Numbered from the stretch's first letter, positions 7,723-16,952 are shown. The stretch: 64,000 bases of DNA from Halalkalibacter sp. APA_J-10(15) (GCF_023017105.1 NZ_JALKEV010000001.1:248001-312000); one strand, 5' to 3'. Numbers and translations: made by a program. Notes: generated from the sequence alone by a model not told the origin.

Positions 7723-8718
7723 GTGAGCGGTCTATTTGCAGCTATAAAAAATCAAGTGGAGAAACATCAGCCGACGATCGTTTTGCCTGAGGGGACAGAT
7801 GAACGCATTTTGGAAGCGGCGATTAAACTTAAATCTGATCAAGTCGTTAGACCGATTTTAATTGGTAGTGAAGAGGAGATTAAAGAGAAGGCGAAGCAGC
7901 TACAATTGGATGTAGTGAATGTAACCATTATGGATCCGTCAAGCTATGATGGAATGGATGATATGATTCAAGCCTTTGTAGAACGAAGAAAAGGAAAAGA
8001 AACTGAAGAAACAGCACGTGAAAAGCTTGTTGATGTCAACTACTTTGGTACGATGCTTGTCCATATGGGGATAGCAGACGGTTTAGTAAGTGGTGCTGCT
8101 CATTCTACGGGAGATACAGTACGTCCTGCTTTACAAATTATTAAAACACAGCCAGGTATAAAGAGAACATCAGGTGTGTTTGTTATGGTGAAAGAGGACA
8201 AGAAGTTTGTATTTGGTGATTGTGCGATTAATATCGCTCCAAATAGTGAGGAGTTAGCTGAAATTGCCATTGCAACGGCTGAAACGGCTAAAGTGTTTGA
8301 CATAGATCCAAAAGTAGCGATGCTAAGCTTTTCGACGAAAGGTTCGGCTTCGTCGATTGAAACGCAAAAAGTATCTGAAGCAACAAAACTAGCGCAAGCA
8401 GCTCGTCCTGATCTTGTTATAGATGGGGAGTTCCAATTCGATGCAGCGTTTGTACCTGCTGTCGCGCAAAAGAAAGCTCCTGATTCGCCATTACAAGGTC
8501 AAGCGAATGTGTTTATTTTTCCGAGCTTAGAATCAGGAAACTTAGGCTATAAGATTGCTCAACGTTTAGGTGGTTATGATGCAATTGGACCGATCCTACA
8601 AGGGTTGAATAAGCCAGTGAACGATCTTTCTCGTGGTTGTAATGCCGCAGATGTTTATAAGCTTTCTCTGATTACGGCGATGCAGGCTCTTAATCAGAAA
8701 TCGGCGGTAACGAAATAA
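7723..8718 (+). CDS. pta: phosphate acetyltransferase
   Basis: 331 residues, close to the 323 of B. subtilis Pta. It converts acetyl-CoA and phosphate to acetyl phosphate and CoA in the overflow pathway to acetate. Clear family blocks are LPEGTDERILEAA, VERRKGKETEETAREKL, GTMLVHMGIADGLVSGAAHS, STGDTVRPALQIIKT and MLSFSTKGSA. The start is GTG after AGGAGG; no in-frame ATG lies nearby. It is a single gene between a cre-bearing promoter and a terminator. Confidence 0.97.
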   Translation: MSGLFAAIKNQVEKHQPTIVLPEGTDERILEAAIKLKSDQVVRPILIGSEEEIKEKAKQLQLDVVNVTIMDPSSYDGMDDMIQAFVERRKGKETEETAREKLVDVNYFGTMLVHMGIADGLVSGAAHSTGDTVRPALQIIKTQPGIKRTSGVFVMVKEDKKFVFGDCAINIAPNSEELAEIAIATAETAKVFDIDPKVAMLSFSTKGSASSIETQKVSEATKLAQAARPDLVIDGEFQFDAAFVPAVAQKKAPDSPLQGQANVFIFPSLESGNLGYKIAQRLGGYDAIGPILQGLNKPVNDLSRGCNAADVYKLSLITAMQALNQKSAVTK

Positions 8719-8721
8719 GAG

Positions 8722-8760
8722 AAAAGAGCTAAAAGGTGTTCTCATCTTTTAGCTCTTTTT
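8722..8760 (+). terminator. terminator after pta
   Basis: AAAAGAGCTAAAAG pairs with CTTTTAGCTCTTTT, followed by further Ts. Confidence 0.9.
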
Positions 8761-8895
8761 AGGTATGATCGTATAAAGTGAAGAAATAGAAAAGCCGTTG
8801 CACGCTTTTCTCATTTTCCATTCTTTTTCCACGGTATGAAAAAGCAAATCTTTATTCACACTAAGAGCAATATACTTGAAAAGGAAAGAATATTC

Positions 8896-9759
8896 ATGAT
8901 GATTAAGACGCAAACACGCCCTTTTTTTATCGTTTGTATTTGTCATACAATTTTATTTCTTATTACGTTTGTACGTTTTAAAAAGCAAACGATAGCGTTG
9001 CTTTTGGGCTCGATTGGATTTACGTATTTATTTGAGTATGTTGTTTTAAACCTATTGCGAATGTATCGATATAAGCCTGGGGTGTTTCGGAATGCTTGGG
9101 TTGACAGTATATTCGGTGCTTTTCTTTCTCAAGCGTTCTTTGTACCTGTTAAGGCCGCATTCATTACATTGTTTCGACTTGGGTGGAAAACTAAGGTTGG
9201 GCTAGCGCTCATGTTTGGTGGAATTGAAGCGATCTTTTTAAGGAAGGGAATTTTTGTGAATCGGACGTGGAATACGTCTTTTACTGTGGTTGGTATTATT
9301 TTTTATTTTTGGTTTATCGATCAGTGGTGGTTAGGCTTTCGCTCCTCGAAGAGAAAGCTGTTTACGGTGATTTCACTCTATTTTAGTCATGTGATTTATT
9401 ATACGAATGCGTTATTTTTTTTATTTGCCTTTACGAACGTGTTTCGTTTTCAATTCCCGTATCTTACGCCAAGAAGTAAGGACTGGAATCATTTTATTCT
9501 TGCTCCTGTATATGCGTTAGTTGTTAGCTTTTTCCCGACAATTAGCACGCTCTTATCAAAAGGTAGGTTTAAAGCGATTGCGCTCGGTTGTGCTCTTCTC
9601 TTTGATCAATTGCTGATTCGCTTTAAGCTGCTAAATGTAAGGAATACCAATATCATTTACTTTTTCATGCTCCATATTGTCATGCTTTTTGTTGGAGATT
9701 ACACGTATTCCTTTTTTCTTGGAGTTCAAAAAGAAGTGGTGAGAGAGGATGTTGTGTAG
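8896..9759 (+). CDS. multi-pass membrane protein of unknown function
   Basis: 287 residues with about eight hydrophobic segments spread over the whole length; Phe, Tyr and Trp are unusually common (for example YFWFIDQWWLGF and HVIYYTNALFFLFAF). No motif that I recognise. The frame opens at 8836, but that ATG has no ribosome-binding site; the ATG pair at 8896/8899 follows AAAGGAAAG, so 8896 is chosen. It is flanked by the pta terminator and a family C repeat and seems to be a single-gene unit. B. subtilis has no gene I can match at this place. It may be a lineage-specific membrane protein. Confidence 0.7.
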   Translation: MMIKTQTRPFFIVCICHTILFLITFVRFKKQTIALLLGSIGFTYLFEYVVLNLLRMYRYKPGVFRNAWVDSIFGAFLSQAFFVPVKAAFITLFRLGWKTKVGLALMFGGIEAIFLRKGIFVNRTWNTSFTVVGIIFYFWFIDQWWLGFRSSKRKLFTVISLYFSHVIYYTNALFFLFAFTNVFRFQFPYLTPRSKDWNHFILAPVYALVVSFFPTISTLLSKGRFKAIALGCALLFDQLLIRFKLLNVRNTNIIYFFMLHIVMLFVGDYTYSFFLGVQKEVVREDVV

Positions 9760-9903
9760 GCGATATAACAGGATGAAATCGGGTTGCAGAATAACAAAAC
9801 ACGGTCAAAATAGCGTTTTTCAAGTAACGCAGCCCGGATTACAGTGGCATCAGCTTCACTCGTTCCACGTTCTTTATGAAAAAACGCCACTTTCATAAAA
9901 AGC

Positions 9904-9968
9904 CTAAAACCGTTGTAACGGCTCCGCGCAACGCTTCTAAGAAAAGACTGCTGCGCAGTTTTTCTTAG
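9904..9968 (-). repeat. family C two-hairpin element carrying the lipL stop codon
   Basis: On the minus strand the lipL stop TAA (9965-9967) is the beginning of the left arm CTAAGAAAAACTGC, which pairs with GCAGTCTTTTCTTAG; a second hairpin, GTTGCGCGGAGCCGTTACAAC, follows. The same two-hairpin layout occurs after pbpG (14.8 kb) and, with changed but paired bases, after urtE (38.65 kb). It probably acts as the lipL terminator. Confidence 0.75.
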
Positions 9969-10792
9969 AACACCTTTTCATTTCGCTTCCTTAACCGAAC
10001 TTGTTGCTCTAAAAACCAAGCATGCTCCTCTTGAGAAAAGGCTGTCGTTGAGAGTGAAATGTTCTCTTGAAGCATCGCTTCGAGCAGGAGATGCAATCCT
10101 TTCGTGACATCAATCTCTTCATTAAGTAAAGAGGACAAGGACGCCATTGTTGTAGGTATGATGTCTGGATATGTATATTTAGTTGGTGATTGCTTCACAG
10201 CGTGTTCATAAAACGAACGAATGAGGCGAGCGCGATCCCCGCCACTACCTGTTAAACATAAATAAATTTGAACAGCTACCCCGCCTCGTATGCGTCTTTG
10301 TGATATACCAGCAAATTTCTTGCCATTTATACTAAGGTCATAGCTACCAGGGCAATAAGAACCGGCAATTTCCCGTGCTTCAATGTTAACCTTATAAGGT
10401 GAGAGAGCTTTCTGTATAAAACGGTACATCATATCATATCCCAAATCGATCGAAATCGATTGGTTTTCCTTCATAATAAGAGAGACATTTAGTATGCCGG
10501 GATCAAGAACAACAGCCAAGCCACCTGAATTTCGGACGATGACCTCGTAACCTGCTGAATGTAAGTGTTGAATGCCATCATGAATATGAGGGAGGCGGCT
10601 ATCTTGAATGCCGAGAACGATCGTTTGATTGTGAACCCAAGGTCGAATGGTTGGCATAGAATGACCTCGCCCGACGAAGGCACATAAGGTGTCGTCATAG
10701 GCAAAAGAATCAAGTGGTGGGAAATGTAGACCTAATGTTGAATGGTCTAGCAATCTCCATTGCTTAGAGATGGATGATAAGGTTTCGCTCAT
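9965..10792 (-). CDS. lipL: octanoyl-[GcvH]:protein N-octanoyltransferase LipL
   Basis: 275 residues, BPL/LPL catalytic fold. LipL (YwfL) moves octanoyl groups from the glycine cleavage protein GcvH to the E2 subunits of pyruvate and branched-chain dehydrogenases. The acyl-accepting cysteine is in [16 protein letters not shown] (Cys147 with the start used here), and [16 protein letters not shown] is the lipoyl-binding loop. An ATG 18 bases further upstream exists, but the site AGGAGT lies between the two ATGs, so the ATG at 10792 is the start. The stop codon is embedded in a repeat hairpin. Gene order near pta is as in B. subtilis. Confidence 0.93.
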   Translation of the reverse strand: MSETLSSISKQWRLLDHSTLGLHFPPLDSFAYDDTLCAFVGRGHSMPTIRPWVHNQTIVLGIQDSRLPHIHDGIQHLHSAGYEVIVRNSGGLAVVLDPGILNVSLIMKENQSISIDLGYDMMYRFIQKALSPYKVNIEAREIAGSYCPGSYDLSINGKKFAGISQRRIRGGVAVQIYLCLTGSGGDRARLIRSFYEHAVKQSPTKYTYPDIIPTTMASLSSLLNEEIDVTKGLHLLLEAMLQENISLSTTAFSQEEHAWFLEQQVRLRKRNEKVF

Positions 10793-10827
10793 GTGTAGAC
10801 TCCTGTTCATTAAGATAAGCTCGTTAT

Positions 10828-10858
10828 ATTATAGCATGTCTGCCCTTTTTTCGTGCAA
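10828..10858 (-). promoter_or_regulatory. extended -10 promoter of lipL
   Basis: Minus-strand TGCTATAAT (TATAAT at 10828-10833) with TTGCAC about 19 bp upstream. The long spacer is offset by the TGn extension. It lies 36 bp before the start codon. Confidence 0.6.
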
Positions 10859-10935
10859 AAAAGGAGGAGGTATGTTAAAATAATCGCTAGGTTTTATAAA
10901 AAGTAAGCTGAACTATAGATGAAAGGAACCGAGAT

Positions 10936-11178
10936 ATGGCCAATGAATTTCGAATTTGTGACGAGTGTCAGGCAACGAACATTAAGACGCTTATGCCACG
11001 TTTAAAGAAGCTCGATCCTACCGCGACTATCGATATTCGTTGTCAATCGTATTGCGGTCCAGGACGAAAGAAATCATTCGCATTTGTCAATAATCGTCCT
11101 GTAGCAGCCCCTGATGAGGATCAGCTGTTAGACAAAGTAGAAAAGAAGATAAAATCAAAAGTTGTCTCTTCTTCGTAA
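10936..11178 (+). CDS. DUF1450 (YuzB-like) small cysteine protein
   Basis: 80 residues with four cysteines in the order C-x2-C (CDECQ) and C-x3-C ([18 protein letters not shown]). The CxSYCGxC-like block followed by AFVNNRPV is typical of the DUF1450/YuzB family. The cysteines could bind a metal or be redox-active; the family has no assigned role. The start follows AAAGGAACC. It is divergent from lipL, with a terminator after it. Confidence 0.8.
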   Translation: MANEFRICDECQATNIKTLMPRLKKLDPTATIDIRCQSYCGPGRKKSFAFVNNRPVAAPDEDQLLDKVEKKIKSKVVSSS

Positions 11179-11190
11179 GAGCTTATTGCT

Positions 11191-11234
11191 AAGAGTGTCG
11201 CTTTACCGTCGTGTAAAAGTGGACACTCTTTTTT
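11191..11234 (+). terminator. terminator after the DUF1450 gene
   Basis: AAGAGTGTC pairs with GACACTCTT, followed by TTTTT. Confidence 0.8.
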
Positions 11235-11267
11235 AAAATGAGTAAGAAAATGTGGTGTCTTTCGTAG

Positions 11268-11669
11268 TTAATGATGATGAATAGAGGCAGGACAACGCAT
11301 CGAACGAGTTAGTTCTCTGTCTTCTTTCTTCTTAATTTGCTCTTCTAACCGTTGTTTTACGATTGATAATGCATGCATGTTCTTGTTAATTTCAGCTAAT
11401 TTTTCTTCATATACGTCAAATACTTCATCACATTCCTCAATTTCATATTGTGGGTAGGAATCCATACAATTCAAAAATTCCTCGATTTGATCAGTCGTTA
11501 GTCCTAAGCCCAAATAGATTTTGATAGTTTTAATTCGTTCAATGGAAGATTCATCAAACTCCCGATAGCCGTTATCAAGACGAGTAGAAGTAATGAGATT
11601 TTTCTTTTCATAGTGACGGATCGATCGGATGCTAGCACCTGTCTTTTTAGATAATTCACTTATTTTCAA
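11268..11669 (-). CDS. MerR family transcriptional regulator
   Basis: 133 residues. The N-terminal winged helix-turn-helix MKISELSKKTGASIRSIRHY and the following NGYREFDESSIERIKTIKI wing are typical MerR; a long coiled coil (about 75-115) follows for dimerisation. Three Cys (in FLNCMD, EECDEV and MRCPAS) and a C-terminal HHH tail could bind a metal or sense redox state, but the positions do not match the classical MerR, CueR or SoxR sensors. The start is TTG after AAGGAGGTA; no ATG fits. No target gene is adjacent: the neighbours are the divergent ywfO and the convergent DUF1450 gene. Confidence 0.85.
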   Translation of the reverse strand: MKISELSKKTGASIRSIRHYEKKNLITSTRLDNGYREFDESSIERIKTIKIYLGLGLTTDQIEEFLNCMDSYPQYEIEECDEVFDVYEEKLAEINKNMHALSIVKQRLEEQIKKKEDRELTRSMRCPASIHHH

Positions 11670-12086
11670 TTAAAATACCTCCTTATTGGTAGCTTATATC
11701 GCATAATCAGATAGTAGATCCTTGCGAAGTTTTATAACGTGCTATTACTCATATATGTAACTATGTCACTAGCTATTACCTTCTACTGCAAGCCTCTCTT
11801 TTTCCGTTTTTTTCATGAGCGTGTATGAAATGATTATATCATTTGGTGTTTTTAAATGTCTTCGTTAGTGATTGAAAAAGACTATCTCAAATGCGTCATT
11901 TTAAGACTTTTTGAGATAGTCTCGCTACATTAGTTACCATTGACTATTCGTCAACATTAGTGTCACAGTCAACTAAAAGAAGGGCTAGAAATTAGATATT
12001 GAATGTGTGTAAGAAAGCATTGGGAAAAGACATGTATGAATATTTCTTATATAATAGTAGTAACGTCGAATATGAGAGGATGAACT
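11670..12086. other. 417 bp divergent gap between merR and ywfO
   Basis: No gene is seen. It holds the merR leader (AAGGAGGTA), a 13-bp hairpin AGACTATCTCAAA (11879-11891) pairing with TTTGAGATAGTCT (11910-11922) without a clear U-run, and the ywfO promoter. No MerR-type long-spacer promoter was recognised. Confidence 0.5.
12027..12055 (+). promoter_or_regulatory. sigma-A promoter of ywfO-ywgA-ywhD
   Basis: AAGACA (12027-12032) and TATAAT (12050-12055) with a 17-bp spacer, 31 bp before the ywfO start. Confidence 0.55.
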
Positions 12087-13379
12087 ATGAGTAAATATGG
12101 TGTTTTAGCAGAGGAGAAGGTGTTTAAGGATCCTGTTCATCGGTATATCCATGTCCGAGATGAATTAATCTGGGAGCTCATTGGAACGAGGGAGTTTCAG
12201 CGGTTGCGACGAATTCGACAGCTTGGGACAACCTATGTGACCTTCCATGGTGCCGAGCATACTCGCTTTAACCATTCGTTAGGGGTATACGAGATTACAA
12301 GGAGAATGGTAGAGGAATTTACCGGACGCCCTGATTGGAACGATGAGGAACGATTGCTCGTATTAACAGCTGCGCTTCTGCATGATATTGGTCATGGCCC
12401 TTTCTCTCATTCATTTGAAAAGGTGTTCGACACTGACCATGAAGAGTGGACGCGATCGATCATTTTAGGTGATACGGAGATTAATCATGTTCTTTCTCAA
12501 GTTCATCCGCAATTTCCGAAAGATGTTGCTGATGTCATTGAGAAGACGTATTCGAATAAGCTTGTGACAAGTATGATCTCAAGTCAAATTGATGCAGACC
12601 GAATGGATTACTTACAGCGCGATGCTTATTATACAGGTGTGAGCTATGGTCATTTTGACATGGAGCGAATATTGCGGGTCATGAGACCGAAAGAGGATCA
12701 AGTTGTCATTAAGAATAGCGGTATGCATGCTGTTGAGGATTATATTATGAGTCGATATCAAATGTATTGGCAGGTGTACTTTCACCCGGTCACGCGAAGT
12801 GCAGAAGTGATTTTAAGCAAAATATTAATGCGGGCGAAGGATCTTTATGAGCAAGAATACTCCTTTAAACAGGAGCCGAAACATTTTTATTCGATTTTTA
12901 AAGGAAAAGCGAGCTTGGACGATTATTTGCGGTTAGATGAGGCGATTGTCTTGTATTATTTCCAAGTTTGGCAGGAAGAAGAGGATCGCATTTTGCGCGA
13001 TCTTTGTGTAAGATTTCTAAATAGACGTCTTTTTAAATATATTGAATTTAATCCAAACAACCGAATGGATGATTGGCTCGTGCTACATGATTTGTTTAAG
13101 CAGGCTGATTTACAGCCAGATTATTATTTAGTATTGGATTCCTCGTCTGATTTGCCTTATGATTTTTACAGACCGGGTGAGGAAGAAGAGCGAGTGCCGA
13201 TTCATTTGTTAATGCCAAATGGAAAGCTACGAGAGCTTTCGCGACAATCAGACGTTGTTGAGGCGATTTCAGGTAAGAAGAGAACGGATCATAAGCTGTA
13301 TGTGCCACTTGATCGGTTAGAGGACGAAGAAGAGTATGGTGAGATTAAGCGCCAAATACGAAAGGTTCTAGATATATAA
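12087..13379 (+). CDS. ywfO: HD-domain phosphohydrolase YwfO
   Basis: 430 residues (B. subtilis YwfO is about 433). The HD motif is ALLHDIGHGPFSHSFE with His99 and Asp100; an earlier conserved segment, QFRRLRRIRQLG-like EFQRLRRIRQLGTTYVTF, and a later DADRMDYLQRDAYYTGVSYG-like block (DADRMDYLQRDAY) complete the metal-binding site. The family resembles dGTPases and related nucleotide phosphohydrolases that act on dNTPs; the substrate here is not known. It follows its own promoter and leads ywgA (22 bp gap) and ywhD, a conserved Bacillus cluster. Confidence 0.92.
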   Translation: MSKYGVLAEEKVFKDPVHRYIHVRDELIWELIGTREFQRLRRIRQLGTTYVTFHGAEHTRFNHSLGVYEITRRMVEEFTGRPDWNDEERLLVLTAALLHDIGHGPFSHSFEKVFDTDHEEWTRSIILGDTEINHVLSQVHPQFPKDVADVIEKTYSNKLVTSMISSQIDADRMDYLQRDAYYTGVSYGHFDMERILRVMRPKEDQVVIKNSGMHAVEDYIMSRYQMYWQVYFHPVTRSAEVILSKILMRAKDLYEQEYSFKQEPKHFYSIFKGKASLDDYLRLDEAIVLYYFQVWQEEEDRILRDLCVRFLNRRLFKYIEFNPNNRMDDWLVLHDLFKQADLQPDYYLVLDSSSDLPYDFYRPGEEEERVPIHLLMPNGKLRELSRQSDVVEAISGKKRTDHKLYVPLDRLEDEEEYGEIKRQIRKVLDI

Positions 13380-13401
13380 TGAAAAGGGAAGAGGGATAAC
13401 G

Positions 13402-13902
13402 ATGCTGAAGGATCACGCCAATGTGATGGGGCTGTTTTTGCAGGCGGGAGAAATCATCGGCAGAAAAAAACTGCAGAAAATGATTTACATTGCGAAGAAG
13501 CTGAATGCGCCTTTTTCAGAGAAATATACGTTTCATATGTTTGGACCGTATTCGGAAGAGTTAAGCTTAAGGATGGAGGAACTGTGTAACTTAGGGTTTG
13601 TCGTTGAACGTAAAGAGGATAAAGGGCATTACGTTCAATATCGTTATACACTTTCTACTGAAGGGGAGAGATTCTTAGGCATGTATCCGAATCAGTCTCT
13701 CTCGAAGGAATTGGTTGAAGCGTTAAATGACAAGAGCTCACGTTTTTTAGAGCTTGTTTCCACGTTACTGTACTTTGAAGATTTGGATATGGCTGAGCAG
13801 AAGGAAAAGGTTCATACTTTAAAGGCTAAGCAAAACTATAGTGATGAGGAATTAGATGAAGCATATACCTATATACATATGTTGCGGGGGCTGTTGTCAT
13901 AA
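13402..13902 (+). CDS. ywgA: YwgA family protein
   Basis: 166 residues, cytoplasmic, no membrane segment. The N-terminal half, GRKKLQKMIYIAKKL and FHMFGPYSEELSLRMEEL, resembles a winged-helix-like fold seen in the YwgA family; the C-terminal part is helical. It follows ywfO with GAAGAGGGAT as ribosome-binding site. The function of the family is unknown; conserved linkage to ywfO suggests a joint role. A shorter protein of this type is found in the same place in many Bacillus genomes. Confidence 0.85.
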   Translation: MLKDHANVMGLFLQAGEIIGRKKLQKMIYIAKKLNAPFSEKYTFHMFGPYSEELSLRMEELCNLGFVVERKEDKGHYVQYRYTLSTEGERFLGMYPNQSLSKELVEALNDKSSRFLELVSTLLYFEDLDMAEQKEKVHTLKAKQNYSDEELDEAYTYIHMLRGLLS

Positions 13903-13928
13903 TAGTATTTGGAAAGGATGATGGTTAG

Positions 13929-14456
13929 ATGGATTTATTAAACAATGACAACCTTAAGAAGAAGACAACGGGCTTTAATATTTTAAGTGGGGATTCTACA
14001 GATGGGCATGGTGGATACGGTGCAGGGGTGATGAATTTAGATAATGTGTCACCTATTTTTGTTTGTCCAGAGGACGATGAGGCATTTGTTGATATGGGAG
14101 CTCTTCATGCTCGTTCAGCCGTCGAGAAACGTATTAAATTTTTGAAAAATAAGGAAGAGGTACCAAACGGCAAACTGTATTGGCTCGTTTGGGTATCGAT
14201 TGAATATAAGGATAAGAAGCCGTATTATGCAGGTGTAGCAGGCTGTGAAATGCTCGTTGACCGCGAAATTCGACGTGGGTATAAGAGTATGCCAGAGCAT
14301 GTGAATAAGATGGATAAATCACTAAAAGGGAAAGTAGCTGTCGATGATATGGATACAAAATCAAGGAAAATCCTTGCCCGTTTCCTGAAAGATCATAATG
14401 AGGCGATGTGGGAGCATTCTTCAGAGGAACTACACGCAGCTTTATTAGATGATTAG
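13929..14456 (+). CDS. ywhD: YwhD family protein
   Basis: 175 residues (about 172 in B. subtilis). Characteristic stretches are GHGGYGAGVMNLDNVSPIF, VDMGALHARSAVEKRIKF and YWLVWVSIEYK. No membrane segments. The site GGAAAGGATG lies 9 bp before the start. It is the last gene of the ywfO-ywgA-ywhD cluster, ended by a strong terminator. The role is unknown. Confidence 0.9.
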   Translation: MDLLNNDNLKKKTTGFNILSGDSTDGHGGYGAGVMNLDNVSPIFVCPEDDEAFVDMGALHARSAVEKRIKFLKNKEEVPNGKLYWLVWVSIEYKDKKPYYAGVAGCEMLVDREIRRGYKSMPEHVNKMDKSLKGKVAVDDMDTKSRKILARFLKDHNEAMWEHSSEELHAALLDD

Positions 14457-14634
14457 CGTTTATAAACGGCTTGGAAGCCTAATCAAGCTAGATTGACTAT
14501 CAGAACGTCGTATAAATGTAAAGGGTAAATTACGCTTAAATTTGAACGATTTTTGAACAGTGGTTGCGACTATTGAGCTTTTTCGTCATAGCGAGTAAAC
14601 TAAAAGGAAGTATAAACGCACATTTATACTAGGA

Positions 14635-14673
14635 CAAAAAAAGCTGATCTCCAAAATGGAGGTCAGCTTTTTT
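14635..14673 (+). terminator. terminator after ywhD
   Basis: AAAAAAGCTGATCTCC pairs with GGAGGTCAGCTTTTTT around a 5-base loop. It lies 180 bp after the stop; the space between holds nothing I recognise. Confidence 0.85.
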
Positions 14674-14786
14674 GACTTTTTTAAAAGATAAGAATGTATA
14701 AAATAAAGTATAGAGGGTGTTGGCAAACGCAAAAGAGAGCGACGGCTTCGCACGTTACACGTTGTTCTGAAAGTTCAGAATAACTG

Positions 14787-14850
14787 AAAACCGTGCTGTA
14801 ACGGCTCCGCACGACCCATTTAATAAAAAACGCTGCGCATTTTTCTTAGC
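14787..14850 (-). repeat. family C two-hairpin element carrying the pbpG stop codon
   Basis: On the minus strand the pbpG stop (TAA at 14846-14848) starts the arm TAAGAAAAATGCG, which pairs with CGCAGCGTTTTTTATTA; next comes CGTGCGGAGCCGTTACAGCACG, a second hairpin. The core GGAGCCGTTACA is shared with the lipL copy. The remainder of the 14457-14845 gap holds the ywhD terminator and a small GTTCTGAAAGTTCAGAAT palindrome at about 14763. Confidence 0.75.
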
Positions 14851-16903
14851 TTCCGAACCAGCGGAAGAAGCGATCAATGATATTCTCTTTATCATGGTCT
14901 TGCTCTTCGTTTAACATGGCATCTTCTGTCGGGGACGGGCATGGAGTAGTTGGCTCTGTCCCTTCAAGAAAGTAAGTTGTACGGTGGGTTGGACAGTCTT
15001 CAGTCGCTAATAGGCCAGTGAAAGGATCCATTTCAACCCCAATAACTCCATCAGGGACGTCAAATGGAATTATATTTTGGCCTTCCAAGGCGTGCTCTGT
15101 GAATTGTGCCCAAATCCTCTTGGCAACTTGAGCTTCAGAGGAGTCGATCAGGTGATCGCGGTCATAGCCTACCCATACACTTGTCGATAATTGTGGTGTG
15201 AAACCGACCATCCAGCTATCAGTCGGGGTTGATCCTGATTTGCCAGCAACTTCACGAGAGAGGAAATGTGAAATAGAGCCTCCTGTGACGGAAGTGTAGC
15301 CATTTAAATAAGGGTCAAACATCCCCTTCATCAAATCAGTTGTAATATAGGCTAAACGAGGGTCAAGAGCAGGCTCTAGCTCTGGCTCAGACTCATATAG
15401 AATCTCACCCTCAGAATCGACGACTTTACGAACGAGACGAGGCGTGACGCGTTGACCGCCGTTAGCGAAGGCGCTATATGCTGTAGCTAGCTCTAATGGG
15501 TTTACTTCTGCTGCTCCAAGAGCGAGTGAAGCTCGTTCTGATAATGGACTTGTCATTCCTGTTCGATCAGCAATATCAACAAGCTTATCCATCCCAAGTA
15601 AAAGGTGAGTTTTAATGGCATAAATATTATCGGAGTAGGCCATCGCTTGTAGCAAAGTGATAAAGTCATTGGCGTAATTGTCATTAAAATTACTCGGTTT
15701 CCATACTTCACGTCCTTCATCTAATGTAAAGGTCGTTTCTTCACTTAATAGAGTTGAAGAGGGTGTATAGCCATTCTCAAGTGCAGCATAATACAAAAAT
15801 GGCTTAAAAGTCGATCCACCGTGTCTCTCTAAATCAGTCGCACGATTAAAGGGACTGTCATCGTAATTCTTTCCGCCGACGAGAGCTTTTACATCTCCTT
15901 GCACTGGATCAAGGGCGACAAGAGCGACTTGTAATTCATTATTCGGCATTTCTGATTGAACGAACCGTTCCGCCTCTCGTTGCATATTTGGATCAAGCGT
16001 CGTATAAATCCGTAGGCCACCGATTTCAAATAAGGTCGGCTCTAGTCCGATCTCTTGAATCAGCTCACGTTCCACAGCATCTTGAAAATAAGGACCAACG
16101 GTTGTCGTGGCTTCAAGCTCGTCATGATCAAATACAAGCTCCTCAGCATATGCTTCATCTGCTTCGACCTGTGTGAGCACCCCTGTTGCTACCATTGATT
16201 GTAAGACGACACTTTGCCTTTTCTTCGCCCTCTCTAAGTCAAATAGAGGAGAATAGTAGCTAGGTCCTTTTGGAATACCGGCAAGCATGCTTGCTTCAGC
16301 GAGGGAAAGCTCTTGTGCTGATTTACCAAAATAATGATAGGCCGCTGCCTCGATGCCATATGCCCCGTGACCGTAATAAACGGTATTTAAATAGCCTTCA
16401 AGAATTTGATCCTTGTCATAATTCATTTCAAGGCGAAGGGAGTACATTAATTCATTCCATTTTCGTTTCCACGTTTTATCATGACTTAAATAGAGGTTGC
16501 GAGCATATTGCTGTGTAATCGTACTGGCACCTTGTACCATAGATCGTGAGCGGATGTTCGCCAGCATCGCTCCGCCAATTCGAAAGGGGTCGAACCCAAA
16601 ATGATCGTAAAATTTCCGATCCTCGACAGCGATAGTTGCATCAATGACATCGTGGTCTATTGCCGATAGTTCAAGCCAGTGTCGGTTTTCCCCTTGATGG
16701 CGTTCCCCAATAATGGATTGATCCGCTCCGAAATAAACCGTCGTTTGTGCAACTGTTAATGGTGGAGGGCCTTGCATTTTCGTATAAGAAAGTAAGCCAA
16801 CCGCAGCAGCAGTAAGCAAAACGAATAATAGCAGTATGAGTCTAAACAATAACCTTATAAGACGCATTCTTCGCCGTTTGCGTCGATTCAAGATGACTTC
16901 CAT
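14846..16903 (-). CDS. pbpG: bifunctional penicillin-binding protein, class A (PbpG-like)
   Basis: 685 residues. Short Arg/Lys-rich cytoplasmic tail, one membrane anchor (about 15-40), glycosyltransferase GT51 domain (EDRKFYDHFGFDP, GASTITQQYARNLYL, EGYLNTVYYGHGAYG) and transpeptidase domain with the active-site Ser364 in GGSTFKPF, SDN as the second motif and KSGST in place of KTGT. It polymerises and cross-links peptidoglycan. Position between ywhD and speE and the length match B. subtilis PbpG (PBP 2d), which works in germ-cell-wall synthesis in the forespore. The outside part is acidic. The stop codon is part of a repeat hairpin. Confidence 0.93.
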   Translation of the reverse strand: MEVILNRRKRRRMRLIRLLFRLILLLFVLLTAAAVGLLSYTKMQGPPPLTVAQTTVYFGADQSIIGERHQGENRHWLELSAIDHDVIDATIAVEDRKFYDHFGFDPFRIGGAMLANIRSRSMVQGASTITQQYARNLYLSHDKTWKRKWNELMYSLRLEMNYDKDQILEGYLNTVYYGHGAYGIEAAAYHYFGKSAQELSLAEASMLAGIPKGPSYYSPLFDLERAKKRQSVVLQSMVATGVLTQVEADEAYAEELVFDHDELEATTTVGPYFQDAVERELIQEIGLEPTLFEIGGLRIYTTLDPNMQREAERFVQSEMPNNELQVALVALDPVQGDVKALVGGKNYDDSPFNRATDLERHGGSTFKPFLYYAALENGYTPSSTLLSEETTFTLDEGREVWKPSNFNDNYANDFITLLQAMAYSDNIYAIKTHLLLGMDKLVDIADRTGMTSPLSERASLALGAAEVNPLELATAYSAFANGGQRVTPRLVRKVVDSEGEILYESEPELEPALDPRLAYITTDLMKGMFDPYLNGYTSVTGGSISHFLSREVAGKSGSTPTDSWMVGFTPQLSTSVWVGYDRDHLIDSSEAQVAKRIWAQFTEHALEGQNIIPFDVPDGVIGVEMDPFTGLLATEDCPTHRTTYFLEGTEPTTPCPSPTEDAMLNEEQDHDKENIIDRFFRWFGS

Positions 16904-16952
16904 GTTGCCACCCCCATATAAGAGAAAGTACCTTTATCTTTATCATTGGTAA

